DNA from: Amycolatopsis nigrescens CSC17Ta-90 | GTDB lineage: Bacteria > Actinomycetota > Actinomycetes > Mycobacteriales > Pseudonocardiaceae | Assembly (NCBI RefSeq): GCF_000384315.1 | Contig: NZ_ARVW01000001.1 | Coordinates: forward strand, 4,092,157-4,156,156 | Length of the DNA stretch: 64,000 nucleotides | Reading direction: 5' to 3' | Part shown: positions 26,884-36,106 of the stretch, piece after piece | Layout: every line of letters starts with the position of its first letter | Position numbering within the stretch: the first letter of the stretch is position 1 | Translations under genes and position numbers: made by a program | Notes under the pieces: generated by a model | What the model was told of the DNA's origin: nothing | What the model saw: only the letters and a program-made list of their open reading frames with translations | Database searches by the model: none

Positions 26884-27663
26884 GTGACCACCTCTTCACC
26901 TACCGTTTTCGAGCTCGTCGACGAGGTCATCGCGCCGCTCACCCGCGCGGTACCCCGCCGCCTTTCCGTCATGCAGTTCTACGACCCGGACGCCGATCCG
27001 GCGTCGCCGCCCGGCCTTCCCCTCGCCGACCTGGCCGCGGAGGCGGCGCGGCACAGCTACTGGCACGACCGGCTGGCCGAGCTCGGCCTGTCCGAGGGTG
27101 GGCGGCTGGTCCCCGGGATGCCGGAGCTGCTGGACGCCATGCGCCGTGGGGACGTCCGCGGGGTGCTGACCGGGGTGTTCGCCGGCCGGCCGGAGCCGGT
27201 GCAGGTGCAGTTCTTCGGCGGCAAGCAGCACGCCGCGCTGATCAGCAGGGTCGGCGACCAGGCGGTGCTGCGGACCGGAAGCGCGGAGGACCTGGTTCGC
27301 CTGGTGCTCGAGCAGCTGCCGGACCGCCCGCCCGGGCGTGGTGACGTGCTGCGGCTCGATGCCGGGCCGCTCGGCGTGCTCGGTCCCGAGTGCGCGGCGG
27401 AGGTGGCGCACATCCGCGAACTGGGTGCCCGGCCGCGGCTGGGCACCGTGCTGGTCGACCTGTCCGTAGGTGACAAGGTCGTGGCGAATCATCCCGGCGG
27501 CACCTACGCGTTGCTTGACACCGCGGACGGGCGCCACGCGCTGGCCGGCTCGGTGGACTGCGCGGGGAACTGGAGTCTGCTCTGCCGTCCGATCAGCACC
27601 GCGAAGGCTGGCGAGTGGCTGGCCGAGTCCATTCATCAGCACGAGGAGCCGGGATGCTTCTGA
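26884..27663 (+). CDS. EspG-like ESX secretion-associated protein, paralog of the preceding gene
   Basis: 259 aa. Shares its N-terminus with the preceding protein. Residues from about 165 (AAEVAHIRELGARPRLGTVLVDL) and the ending GTYALLDTADGRHAL, WSLLCRPISTAKAGEWL resemble the C-terminal half of EspG chaperones. It starts at GTG 26884; like the preceding gene it has GGTGTAxT 5-7 bases upstream and no Shine-Dalgarno site. Probably an ESX accessory factor whose partner is elsewhere. Confidence 0.6.
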   Translation: MTTSSPTVFELVDEVIAPLTRAVPRRLSVMQFYDPDADPASPPGLPLADLAAEAARHSYWHDRLAELGLSEGGRLVPGMPELLDAMRRGDVRGVLTGVFAGRPEPVQVQFFGGKQHAALISRVGDQAVLRTGSAEDLVRLVLEQLPDRPPGRGDVLRLDAGPLGVLGPECAAEVAHIRELGARPRLGTVLVDLSVGDKVVANHPGGTYALLDTADGRHALAGSVDCAGNWSLLCRPISTAKAGEWLAESIHQHEEPGCF

Positions 27664-27680
27664 AACCCGAACCCGATGGA

Positions 27681-27699
27681 GTCCATAGTGGACAGTCCA
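27681..27699. repeat. Copy 1 of a short palindromic motif (TGTCCACWATGGAC)
   Basis: GTCCATAGTGGACA at 27681-27694. The 16 bases at 27684-27699 recur exactly, inverted, inside dacB at 42554-42569, and a 13/14 match lies in panD at 61095-61108. Confidence 0.55.
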
Positions 27700-27873
27700 A
27701 TGCGGATTCGACCGAATGCCGGACCAGGTTCGGCGGCCGGATTCGCGGGCCGTGAGCCGTGGCACCCGCCTGCGGTGGGTAACCGTGCGGTGCCCCCGGT
27801 TGGCCCATGCGCGGTGGGCTGAGACCACTACGCTGGAAAAGGTGCAGGTTCCGTCGAGCGCGAGGATGGTCAG

Positions 27874-28413
27874 ATGAGCCCGGCTGGGGACGACGCGCTG
27901 TCCAGTGGTGACGGCACCCACGCGTCCAGCACGGCCGACTCCTTCGGCGACCCGTTGTCCGGGCTGGTCACCGGCTCGGACACCGATCTCCGGGACGACT
28001 TCGGGCCGATGCGCATCGCGGAGCCGGTGAAGCCGGACGTGGACGCGGTCAAGCAGATGGTGGACGCCGCGATGGGCGGTGAGGTGCCGGTGGAGCCGGC
28101 CGAAGCGGAGTCGCCATCGGCCCCGCTGGCAGGCCCGGCCGCGCCGGCCGGTGGTACGCAGCAGCAGTTCGGCCTCGCCGAGCCGCTCGGCATGCTGCCG
28201 CAGCAGCGCAACTGGCCCGCTCGCCAGGTGATGCGCCCTGGCCGGCGGGCGAAGGTGCGGCTGCCGAGGCCGAAGGTCGGCCTGCCGAAGACCAAGCCGA
28301 CCCGCGGGTCCGCCGGCGTCATAGTGGCCGTGGTGCTGCTGATCGTGTTCGGTGTCGTGCTGATCGAGCTGATCTCCAGCCTGGTCGGCACCGTTTCCGG
28401 CCTCTTCGACTGA
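27874..28413 (+). CDS. Single-pass membrane protein of unknown function
   Basis: 179 aa: an acidic, Pro/Ala-rich N-terminal 120 residues, a basic stretch (RPGRRAKVRLPRPKVGLPK) and one C-terminal transmembrane helix (GVIVAVVLLIVFGVVLIELI). Likely tail-anchored with a cytosolic N-terminus. GAGGA precedes the ATG. A -10-like TACGCT lies at 27829-27834. Family not recognised. Confidence 0.75.
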   Translation: MSPAGDDALSSGDGTHASSTADSFGDPLSGLVTGSDTDLRDDFGPMRIAEPVKPDVDAVKQMVDAAMGGEVPVEPAEAESPSAPLAGPAAPAGGTQQQFGLAEPLGMLPQQRNWPARQVMRPGRRAKVRLPRPKVGLPKTKPTRGSAGVIVAVVLLIVFGVVLIELISSLVGTVSGLFD

Positions 28414-28568
28414 TCGTCGCCGCGCTGCGGTGTTTCGCCTGTTCGGCGCGGTGCGCCGAGCCCGGGGCCGGTGTGCCGACGCGGACAGGGATACCCTGAC
28501 CCACACGGTCGGGGGACCCGGCGGCCGCGGTGGCCGGGGGTCTGCCGGCACCGCGGTGACAAAGGTGG

Positions 28569-30695
28569 GTGGGCCGGATCAGCGAGGGCGTCCAGGAGGA
28601 ACGGCGCGCGGACGCGAGGGCGTCGGCGAACTCCGACGCGTCCACCGTCTACCGGGTACGCCGGGTGCTGGCCATCAAGCCGTTCCGCCGGCTCTGGGGC
28701 GTCACCTACCTGTGCAGCACCGCGGACTGGCTGGCCATTCTCGCGCTCACCGGCCTGGCCACGAAGTTCACCCAGAACTACACCGCGCAGAACTTCGCCT
28801 TCACCGCGGTCGTGCTGACCGGCCTGCTGCCTGGCCTGATCTTCGCGCCGCTGGGCGGCCTGCTCGCCGACCGGTTCGACCGGCGCAAGGTCATGTTCGT
28901 GGCCGATCTGTTCCGCTGCGGGCTGCTGATGTCCATCGCCTTCGTCGGCACCGGGTTGTGGCTGTTCATCGCGAACTTCCTGGTTGGCGCCAGCTCGATG
29001 ATGTGGATCCCGTCCAAGGACGCGGCGGTGCCGAATCTGCTGCGCCGGCCGGACCAGGTGGAGACCGCGAACCAGCTGGGCATGGTGATGACCTACGGCC
29101 TCGCCGTGGTCACCGGCGGCGGTATCTACGCGATCATCACCGGGATCGGCACCACCCTGCACCTGCCGCCGAACCTGTTCGGCGAACTGGGTTTCGCGAA
29201 GATCGTGGTGGTCATCAACGGCCTGCTCTACCTGGGCAGCGCACTGCTGATCATCACCAGGATCCCCGAGCTTTCGCTGCGCAACGTGCACACCCGGCCC
29301 GGCGGCGCCACCGCGCAGCCGCCGAAACCGCAGCCGCTGCCGGCCGCCAAGCCGGGTGCGGACGGGCAGGCCGACGAGCCGCGCACCGGGTTCCTCGGCA
29401 TGGTCCGCGACGGCGCCAGGTTCGTCCGCACCACACCCCTGATCCGCGGCCTGCTGATCGGCGCGATCGGCGCGTTCGCCGCCGGGGGCGCGGTGATCGG
29501 CTCGGCCAAGCCGTACTCGTCCAGCCTGCTCGGCGGCGATTCCTCGTTCGGCCTGCTGGTGGTCTCCGTCTTCGTCGGGCTCGCCAGCGGGATGGCCGGG
29601 GCGCCGAAGCTGGCCAAGCGGCTGCCGCACGACCGGCTGTTCGGCATCGCCATCGTGTTCGCCGGGATCGCGCTGATCCTGGTCGCGCTTTCCCCGCACC
29701 TGGCTATCTCGCTGGTCACGGTGGCCATCGTCGGTGCCTGCGCCGGGGCCGCCTTCCTGACCGGCGTGACGATCATCGGCTCGCAGGTGGACGACTCGAT
29801 CCGGGGCCGGATCAACGCCATCTACCAGTCCCTGATGAAGATCATCGTGTTCGGTTCCACCGCCACCGTGCCGCTGCTGATCGGACTGGTCCGGCCGCGC
29901 CGGGTGAGCGTCTGGGGCGGCGACATCATCATCGACGGCACCCGTCCGGTGATGCTCGGCGGCGGGCTGCTGGCCGCACTGGTCGGCGTGATCGCCTACC
30001 GCCAGATGGATTCGCGCCGGACCGAACCGATCCTGGCCGACCTGCGCAACGCGATCCGCCGCCGCCCGCGCCGGGTGAACGGCCTGCTCATCGCGCTGGA
30101 GGGGACCACCGTCACGGACACGGCCAGCCAGGCGGCGCGGCTGGCGGACTGGCTGCGCGAGGGCCCGCGGGACGTGGTGCTCGCCGCCGACCCGGCACTG
30201 GACGACAAGCGGCTGACCACCTTGGTGTCCGGCGCATCGCTGTCCGGCGCCAGAGCGCAGGCGCTGGCCGCCGCGGCGGTGCGTGCCGACATCGTGGAAC
30301 GAGATGTGCAGCCCGCGCTGGACGCGGGCGCGATCGTGGTGATGGAACGGTTCGTGGACTCGCCGCTGGCGCACCTGTCCGCGGTGGCCGGGCTGGACGC
30401 GAAGGAGCTCGAAGGGCTCGCGGACTGGGCCACCGGCAAGCTCCGCCCGGACGTGACCGTGCTGCTGGACGCCGACCCCGGGCTGGTGGTGCCGGAGAAG
30501 AGCAGCGCCGAGCAGCACTGGCGGGTGCAGCACCTGCTCACCGAAATGGCCGCCGCCGACCCGGACCGCTATGTGGTGGTGGACGCGGACGGCAGCGAGG
30601 ACGAGGTCGGGGAACGCGTGCGGACCGCGGTCCGTGCCGTGCTGGCCGGCCGCCGGGCCGGGCTGGTGCCTGCTGAAGTCGTGGAGGCGAAGTGA
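28569..30695 (+). CDS. MFS transporter fused to a degenerate thymidylate kinase domain
   Basis: 708 aa. Residues about 30-490 form a 12-segment major facilitator permease with the loop motif GGLLADRFDRRK. Residues from about 502 are a thymidylate kinase-like domain, but the P-loop expected as EGxDGAGKTTQ reads EGTTVTDTASQ (from E511), so Gly-Lys is lost, and the DR catalytic motif is ERFVDSPLAH. This kind of fusion lies between topA and holB in other actinomycetes (SCO3542-like). dTMP kinase activity is unlikely; a regulatory or nucleotide-sensing role is inference. It starts at GTG 28569 and overlaps holB (GTGA). Confidence 0.85.
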   Translation: MGRISEGVQEERRADARASANSDASTVYRVRRVLAIKPFRRLWGVTYLCSTADWLAILALTGLATKFTQNYTAQNFAFTAVVLTGLLPGLIFAPLGGLLADRFDRRKVMFVADLFRCGLLMSIAFVGTGLWLFIANFLVGASSMMWIPSKDAAVPNLLRRPDQVETANQLGMVMTYGLAVVTGGGIYAIITGIGTTLHLPPNLFGELGFAKIVVVINGLLYLGSALLIITRIPELSLRNVHTRPGGATAQPPKPQPLPAAKPGADGQADEPRTGFLGMVRDGARFVRTTPLIRGLLIGAIGAFAAGGAVIGSAKPYSSSLLGGDSSFGLLVVSVFVGLASGMAGAPKLAKRLPHDRLFGIAIVFAGIALILVALSPHLAISLVTVAIVGACAGAAFLTGVTIIGSQVDDSIRGRINAIYQSLMKIIVFGSTATVPLLIGLVRPRRVSVWGGDIIIDGTRPVMLGGGLLAALVGVIAYRQMDSRRTEPILADLRNAIRRRPRRVNGLLIALEGTTVTDTASQAARLADWLREGPRDVVLAADPALDDKRLTTLVSGASLSGARAQALAAAAVRADIVERDVQPALDAGAIVVMERFVDSPLAHLSAVAGLDAKELEGLADWATGKLRPDVTVLLDADPGLVVPEKSSAEQHWRVQHLLTEMAAADPDRYVVVDADGSEDEVGERVRTAVRAVLAGRRAGLVPAEVVEAK

Positions 30696-31900
30696 CCGAG
30701 GCGCTGGTCCGTGCCGGAGTCTGGAAGCAGCTGGTGGGGCAGGAGCCCGCGGTCGAGATCCTCGGCGCGGCGGCCGCCGCCGCGGCCAGGATCGTCGACG
30801 GCGAGTCGGTCACCCCCGGCGCGATGACCCATGCCTGGCTGCTCACCGGCCCGCCCGGCTCGGGCCGCTCGGTGGCCGCCCGTACCTTCGCCGCCGCCCT
30901 GCAGTGCAGCACCGGCACCGGTTGCGGCGGCTGCAACGGCTGCCGGACCGCGGCCGCCGGCACCCACGCCGACGTGCGGCTGGTGGTGCCGGAGGGGCTG
31001 TCCATCTCGGTGGCCGAGATGCGCGCGCTGGTGCAGGCCGCCGCCCGCCGGCCGAGTACCGGGCACTGGCAGGTGGTGATCATCGAGGACGCCGACCGGC
31101 TCACCGAGGGCGCCTCCAACGCGCTGCTCAAGGCGGTCGAAGAGCCGCCGGAGCGGACCGTGTTCCTGCTTTGCGCGCCTTCGGACCATCCGGAGGACGT
31201 GTCGGTGACCATCCGCTCGCGCTGCCGGCTGGTCAACCTCCGCACCCCGCCGCCGGAGGCGATCGCGCAGGTGCTGGTCGAGCGCGACGGGATCGACCCC
31301 GAGCTGGCCGAATGGGCCGCGTCGGTCTGCGGCGGGCACGTCGGCAGGGCGCGCCGGCTGGCCACCGACGAGAACTCGCGGAACCGCCGGGCCGCCGTGC
31401 TGCGCATCCCGCTCGGCCTGCGCCGGCCGTCCGACGTGTTCGCCTGTGCGGACGAGCTGATCAGCGCGGCCGAGGGGGACGCCACCGAGGAGAGCAAGGT
31501 GCGCGACGAGTCGGAGCGTTCCGAGCTGCGCACTGCGATGGGCGGCGACGGCACTGGCAAGGGGGTCGCGTCCGCCAAGCGGGCCGCCGACGCCGCCGTG
31601 CGCGCGCTGGAGAAGCGCCAGAAGTCCCGCGCCACCCGTACCCAGCGCGACACCCTGGACCTGGCGCTGGTGGACCTGGCCGCGTTCTACCGGGACGTGC
31701 TGGTCACCAGCAGTGGCGCGGGCGCCCGGCTGAACCATCCCGACCACGCCGCCGACATCACCGCCGCGGCCGGGCAGTGGTCCCCGGATTCCACCCTGCG
31801 CCGGCTGGAGGCGGTACTGGCCTGCCGCGACGCGATCGGCTTGAACGTGAAGCCCCGGATCGCCGTCGAAGCCATGGTCACCACCCTCCGCCACGGCTGA
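30692..31900 (+). CDS. holB: DNA polymerase III subunit delta'
   Basis: Clamp-loader subunit. The P-loop is GPPGSGRSVAA, with Arg for Lys as is common in non-hydrolysing delta'. A zinc-binding cluster CSTGTGCGGCNGC follows, then IIEDADRLTEGASNALLKAVEEPP, a hallmark of the family, and SRCRLV. 402 aa. The GTG start overlaps the stop of the MFS-kinase fusion. Confidence 0.93.
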   Translation: MTEALVRAGVWKQLVGQEPAVEILGAAAAAAARIVDGESVTPGAMTHAWLLTGPPGSGRSVAARTFAAALQCSTGTGCGGCNGCRTAAAGTHADVRLVVPEGLSISVAEMRALVQAAARRPSTGHWQVVIIEDADRLTEGASNALLKAVEEPPERTVFLLCAPSDHPEDVSVTIRSRCRLVNLRTPPPEAIAQVLVERDGIDPELAEWAASVCGGHVGRARRLATDENSRNRRAAVLRIPLGLRRPSDVFACADELISAAEGDATEESKVRDESERSELRTAMGGDGTGKGVASAKRAADAAVRALEKRQKSRATRTQRDTLDLALVDLAAFYRDVLVTSSGAGARLNHPDHAADITAAAGQWSPDSTLRRLEAVLACRDAIGLNVKPRIAVEAMVTTLRHG

Positions 31901-31913
31901 GGGCTTTGGCAGC

Positions 31914-33587
31914 CTAGGAGCGCGGGCGGGGTGACGGCTTGAACGGGCGGGCCGGCACGGTCTTGCGGCGCCCCGGCAGCGCGGCCACCAGCACCACTCC
32001 GGCGAGCAGCAGGCCGGTGCCGGTCCAGAACATCGGCACTGCCGCGTACGCGGCGCTCGTCTGGGCCAGGTTCTTCGGCCCGGCGGGCGGCGCTTCCCCA
32101 CCGGCGGGCGGTGCGGGCGGCGGGCTGGTGGTGCCGCACTGGACGCCACCCTCCGGGGCGTAGGCCCTGGCCACCTGCTCACCGAGGGAGAGCTGCGCCA
32201 GCGAGGACGGCAGGTTCTTGGCCGCGTCGCCGGGCAGCAGTTCCTTCAGCTTCGTGGTCGGCAGCACCTGCAGGTCGAACAGCCTGGCCGAGGCGCCGAG
32301 CTGGTAGCCCTTGAAGGGATCGGTCATCGCCTGCCCCTTCTGGTCCAGGCCGGCGATGCTCAGCCGCAGCACGCCGAGGTCGAGCACGAAGTCCTCGGCC
32401 GCCTTATTCAGCGGCTTGGTGACGCCGTCGGCCATGCTGACCAGCCCGCCGACCACCGGCACGTCCTTCAGCGCCTTGCTGCCTTCACCGAGCGCGTTGA
32501 GCAGGCCGGTCAGCGGCAGCCCGATCGGGATGTCCTCGGTCGGGTTGGCCGCGTCCAGGGTGTAGAGCACCTTGTCGCCGCTCTTGAGCTGCAGCACCGG
32601 CGCGGTGTAGTCGACCTTCGAGGTCTTCTCGTCACCGGTGGAGGTGACCTTCAGCGTCGGCTGGCTGGCCACCGAGATGCTGAACAGCCCGCCGAGCAGG
32701 TCGATCTTCACCGCCTGCATGGTGGAGGTGGTCTCGACCGCCTTGTTCTTCGAGTCCGGCAGGTCGACCAGCCGGACCACCGAGCGGGACGAGAGCGCGT
32801 TCGGCACGTTCAGCAGCGCGCCCTGGCCGTCCTTGCTGGTCTGGCCGCCGCCGGAGAGCAGCCCGCCGAGTGCGCCGAGCGGGTCGTTCGGGTTGAGGCC
32901 CTTCTCCACGTCGACCGGGTCGCCGTTCTGGGCCAGCGCGCCGATCGGGGTGCTGCCCAGCGACGGGATCACGTTCAGCAGGGACAGGTTGGCCACCGAG
33001 GTGCTCGCGTCCGCGATCGCGCCGTCCACGCAGGGGCCGAGGGTCTCGCTCCAACGGGCGTGCGCGCTGCCGTTGAGCAGGCCGAGGTTGAGCAGCGGGT
33101 TCTGCGGGGCGTTCAGCCCGCCGGTGGTCGGCTGCGCGTTGTCCGGCAGCGCGGTCTGCGCCAGGCTGCCCGGCGCCTGCGGGCTGTTGCCGGCCACCGA
33201 GAGACCGAACGGCGACGCCTGCGCGATCGAGCGCTCGTAGTTCAGGTAGGACTCGGAGTTCGCCTGCGCGCTGGACAGCCCGACCCCGCCCTCCAGCGCG
33301 GACTGCTTGGGCAGCACCTCGCCCATGCCGGGCAGGATGGCCGGGGTCTCCACCGCGTTCGGCAGCAGCCGCAGCACCCCGAGCGCGGTGCCAACGTCGG
33401 CGACCGCGTGGCCGAGCGGCTGCACCGCCGGCGGCGCCGAGATCGGCGGCTGCCCCGGTTGCCCCGGCTGGGGGATGGGGGTGGTCGGGATGGTCGTGCT
33501 CTGGGCCAGCGCGGGGCCGGCGGCCGACAACGCGAGCACGGCGACGGTCACCGGCAGAGCCAGCGTGCGTGGCAGACGTCCGCGCAT
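31914..33587 (-). CDS. Large secreted or wall-associated protein with C-terminal membrane anchor
   Basis: 557 aa. The signal peptide ends AAGPALAQS; a Pro-rich linker follows, then a long beta-rich body containing repeated leucine/glycine-rich stretches, a Pro/Ala/Gly linker and a C-terminal transmembrane helix (PMFWTGTGLLLAGVVLVAALPG) with a basic tail. This layout suits a surface-displayed anchored protein. The ATG at 33587 has GGAGGA 8 bases upstream. Convergent to holB, 13 bases apart. No recognised family. Confidence 0.75.
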   Translation of the reverse strand: MRGRLPRTLALPVTVAVLALSAAGPALAQSTTIPTTPIPQPGQPGQPPISAPPAVQPLGHAVADVGTALGVLRLLPNAVETPAILPGMGEVLPKQSALEGGVGLSSAQANSESYLNYERSIAQASPFGLSVAGNSPQAPGSLAQTALPDNAQPTTGGLNAPQNPLLNLGLLNGSAHARWSETLGPCVDGAIADASTSVANLSLLNVIPSLGSTPIGALAQNGDPVDVEKGLNPNDPLGALGGLLSGGGQTSKDGQGALLNVPNALSSRSVVRLVDLPDSKNKAVETTSTMQAVKIDLLGGLFSISVASQPTLKVTSTGDEKTSKVDYTAPVLQLKSGDKVLYTLDAANPTEDIPIGLPLTGLLNALGEGSKALKDVPVVGGLVSMADGVTKPLNKAAEDFVLDLGVLRLSIAGLDQKGQAMTDPFKGYQLGASARLFDLQVLPTTKLKELLPGDAAKNLPSSLAQLSLGEQVARAYAPEGGVQCGTTSPPPAPPAGGEAPPAGPKNLAQTSAAYAAVPMFWTGTGLLLAGVVLVAALPGRRKTVPARPFKPSPRPRS

Positions 33588-33737
33588 GTGCAGGGTCCTC
33601 CTGGGGCAGCGGGGTCGGTTCGGCGTTGAGACCGACGTCATAGCACCCTAACGACGGCGGGGCCGGGAAGTGACGCCGGAGGCAACCGCTACACTTGAGC
33701 ACCGTCGGACGGGGTGCAACTCGAAGCCCCGTTCTTC

Positions 33738-33811
33738 GCCGCCTTAGCTCAGTCGGCCAGAGCGATTCACTCGTAATGAATAGGTCGGGGGTTCGATTCC
33801 CCCAGGCGGCT
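33738..33811 (+). tRNA. tRNA-Thr (anticodon CGT)
   Basis: A 74-nt cloverleaf: acceptor GCCGCCT/AGGCGGC, anticodon stem ATTCA/TGAAT around CTCGTAA (anticodon CGT, positions 34-36), T-stem GGGGG/CCCCC with TTCGATT. CCA is not encoded. A -10-like TACACT lies at 33690-33695. Confidence 0.97.
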
Positions 33812-33818
33812 CAAGCAA

Positions 33819-33847
33819 AGAGGCCCCCGGACCGGGGGCCTCTTTTT
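33819..33847 (+). terminator. Rho-independent terminator of tRNA-Thr
   Basis: AGAGGCCCCC pairs with GGGGGCCTCT around GGACC, followed by TTTT. Confidence 0.93.
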
Positions 33848-33878
33848 CATGTTTTTCATCGCACGGGCGGGGCGGAGG

Positions 33879-34265
33879 TCATTCGCCGCCGCTGCCGTAG
33901 GTGCGGGTGATGATCTCCAGGGCGTGCCCGCTGGGGTCGTGGAAGTACGTTCCCCTGCCGCCGTCGTTGGTGTTGATCTCGCCGGGCCGCTCCCGGTGCG
34001 GGTCGGCCCAGAACTGCAGCCCCTGTTCGCGGATCCGGCCGAAGATCTCGTCGAACTCGCTTTCACTGACCAGGAACGCGTAGTGCTGCGAGGCGATCTC
34101 GCCGTCCGTGGCGAGGAAGTCGAGGTTCACCCCGTTGCCGGTCTGGAGCGTGAGGAATGGGCCGTAGGGCTTCGGGTCGGCGAAACCGAAGAGCCGCGCG
34201 TAGAAGCTCGCCGACGCCTCCCGGTCACGGGACGCGATGATCGTGTGGTCTAGCTGGACCGTCAT
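33879..34265 (-). CDS. VOC (glyoxalase/bleomycin resistance fold) protein
   Basis: A 128-aa single-domain protein with two beta-alpha-beta-beta-beta halves. LDHTIIASRDREASASFYARLFGF opens it and GGRGTYFHDPSGHALEIITR ends it, with the usual metal ligands His (LDHT) and Glu (LEI). The function is not assignable: dioxygenase, lyase or resistance protein. The ATG at 34265 has AGGG 6 bases upstream. Minus-strand promoter candidate: TTGACC (34335-34330), 19 bases, TACCGT (34310-34305). Confidence 0.82.
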   Translation of the reverse strand: MTVQLDHTIIASRDREASASFYARLFGFADPKPYGPFLTLQTGNGVNLDFLATDGEIASQHYAFLVSESEFDEIFGRIREQGLQFWADPHRERPGEINTNDGGRGTYFHDPSGHALEIITRTYGSGGE

Positions 34266-34351
34266 GACAACCCTGCCTTCCCCTCGAATGTTCGTCGTCA
34301 CTTGACGGTAGAACTTCGAGCCAGGTAGAGGTCAAGGCCGCGAACGGGCGG

Positions 34352-34813
34352 TCAGTCCGGCGGTTCGATGGCGACGATGGTGGCCGTCACCGGTCCCCGC
34401 GGCGGCCGGTAGGTGATCGTGTCGCCCGGCTGGTGCCCTTCGAGTGCCTTGCCCAGCGGGCTTTCCATGGTGAAGCCGTCCGCGCCGGTGTCCTCGCCGA
34501 TGACCGCGACCACGTGCAGGATGTCCTCGCTGCCGTCCTCGAAGCGCAGGGTGACCGCGGTGCCGTCCGGAAACGAGGACACCGTCTCGTCGCCGTAGGT
34601 CAACAGTTCGGTCACTTCGGCGATCCGCCGGTCCAGGTATGCGGCGGCTTCCGCCCGCTCCAGCAGGTCCGCCTGGTCCGCGCTGTCCCCCACTCCGCGC
34701 TGCTCGCCGGGTGGCGGCGCGTTCGTGACCCGCTGTTCTCGTAGCTGGACCAGTTCCTGCTCGAGCTGCCGGCGCGCCTCGGCGCTCAAACCGGTGGACT
34801 TCTTCGACACCAT
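34352..34813 (-). CDS. GreA/GreB-family transcription factor
   Basis: 153 aa: an N-terminal coiled coil (LSAEARRQLEQELVQLREQR, GDSADQADLLERAEAAAYLDRRI) and a C-terminal FKBP-like Gre domain (TVTLRFEDGSEDILHVV-type strands; ESPLGKALEGHQPGDTITY). Such paralogs bind the RNA polymerase secondary channel. The coiled-coil tip lacks the usual ENAEY sequence, so transcript cleavage may differ from GreA. Start at 34813 with GGGAGG 5 bases upstream. Confidence 0.85.
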   Translation of the reverse strand: MVSKKSTGLSAEARRQLEQELVQLREQRVTNAPPPGEQRGVGDSADQADLLERAEAAAYLDRRIAEVTELLTYGDETVSSFPDGTAVTLRFEDGSEDILHVVAVIGEDTGADGFTMESPLGKALEGHQPGDTITYRPPRGPVTATIVAIEPPD

Positions 34814-34933
34814 GGCAGCCTCCCGGTGCCCGATTCTCCGCTGCGCGGTGCCGCAACGCCAGTTGTGATCAACACCCGCGCGGGATCGTGAGTAACGTCC
34901 CATTCCTGGGACTGTCGGTGCGCGGGAGGCGGA

Positions 34934-36106
34934 ATGTCCGAGCCGAGGGTGGCGATCGTCGGGGCCGGGATCGGCGGCCTGACACTGGCGCTGGCGTTGC
35001 GCCGGCACGGAATCGCCGCGGAGGTTTACGAGCAGGCGCTGGAACTGCAGGAAGTGGGTGCGGCGGTCGGGCTCACCGCGAACGGCACCCGGCTGCTCGA
35101 ACGGCTCGGTCTCGGCGCGGGACTCGAAGCCAACGGCACCATGCCGGCCGCGCTGGTCTACCGGAACTGGCTGGACGGCAGGCGGATCGCCGAGTACCGG
35201 GGCGCGGCGGAGTACGTGGCGCAGTTCGGCGCGCGGATGTACGGGGTGCACCGGGCGGTGTTTCAGCGGCTGCTGCTGGACGCCGTCGGCGACGGGGTGG
35301 TCCGGATGGCCCATCAGCTGACCGGGATCGAACGGGCCGGCGGCGAACTGCGCCTCGAGTTCGCGGACGGTGCGAGCGCGACGGCGGACGTGCTGGTCGG
35401 TGCGGACGGGGTGCATTCCACCGTGCGCCGGTGGCTGACCGGCGGTGAGCACACCGCGCGCTACTCGGGCACCAGTGCGTTCCGCGGGCTGGTCCCGCTC
35501 GACCGGTTGCCCGCCTTGCCGGAGCCGGACGCGATCCAGTTCTGGATGGGCCCCGGCGCGCATCTGCTGCACTACCGGCTCGGCGGCGAGGTCAACTTTC
35601 TCGCGGTGGTCGAGGGGCCGTCCCGCTGGCACGAACCGGCCTGGGTGGTGGACGTCGAGCCGGGCGCGAACGTGGCCGCGTTCGAGGGCTGGCATCCGGC
35701 GGTGACCGAGCTGGTGGGCGGTAGCACGATGCATCAGCGCTGGGCCCTGTTCGCGCACGAGCCGTTGCGGCACTGGGTGCGCGATGGCGTGGCGCTGCTC
35801 GGCGACGCGGCGCACGCGATGCTGCCGCACCACGGGCAGGGCGCGAACCAGACCATCGAAGACGCGGTCGCGCTCGCCGACTGCCTCGCCGCGGCGGAGC
35901 CCCGGATCGCGCTGCGGCGCTACGAACGGCTGCGCCGCGCCCGCACCCGGATGGTGCAGCACTGTTCCCGGCAGGCTTCGCCGTCGCTGCACCTGCCGGA
36001 CGGGCCCGCCGCGCGGCTTCGTGACAGTGAGCTGGCGGAGCCCGTCGAGGCGTTCGCCTGGATCCACGGGTACGACGTCCAGCGTGAAACAGGACGAGTG
36101 TCCTAG
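34934..36106 (+). CDS. FAD-dependent monooxygenase (group A flavoprotein, salicylate hydroxylase-like)
   Basis: 390 aa. GAGIGGLTLALALRRHG is the N-terminal Rossmann FAD motif, VGADGVHSTVR the DG motif and LLGDAAHAMLPHHGQGANQTIEDA the second FAD motif. It hydroxylates an aromatic or similar substrate using NAD(P)H; the substrate is unknown. The ATG follows GGGAGG by 5-6 bases. The first of two TetR operator candidates overlaps its last codons, and the TetR gene begins 10 bases after the stop, so the two are likely functionally linked. Confidence 0.9.
   Translation: MSEPRVAIVGAGIGGLTLALALRRHGIAAEVYEQALELQEVGAAVGLTANGTRLLERLGLGAGLEANGTMPAALVYRNWLDGRRIAEYRGAAEYVAQFGARMYGVHRAVFQRLLLDAVGDGVVRMAHQLTGIERAGGELRLEFADGASATADVLVGADGVHSTVRRWLTGGEHTARYSGTSAFRGLVPLDRLPALPEPDAIQFWMGPGAHLLHYRLGGEVNFLAVVEGPSRWHEPAWVVDVEPGANVAAFEGWHPAVTELVGGSTMHQRWALFAHEPLRHWVRDGVALLGDAAHAMLPHHGQGANQTIEDAVALADCLAAAEPRIALRRYERLRRARTRMVQHCSRQASPSLHLPDGPAARLRDSELAEPVEAFAWIHGYDVQRETGRVS

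Noticed and set aside
30099..30695. Functional thymidylate kinase (tmk) call
   Set aside because: The P-loop lysine and the catalytic DR motif are both lost, so no tmk symbol was assigned.
33738..33811. tRNA-associated integration site (attachment site for a mobile element)
   Set aside because: No integrase gene or direct repeat of the tRNA 3' end is seen nearby; the following genes look chromosomal.
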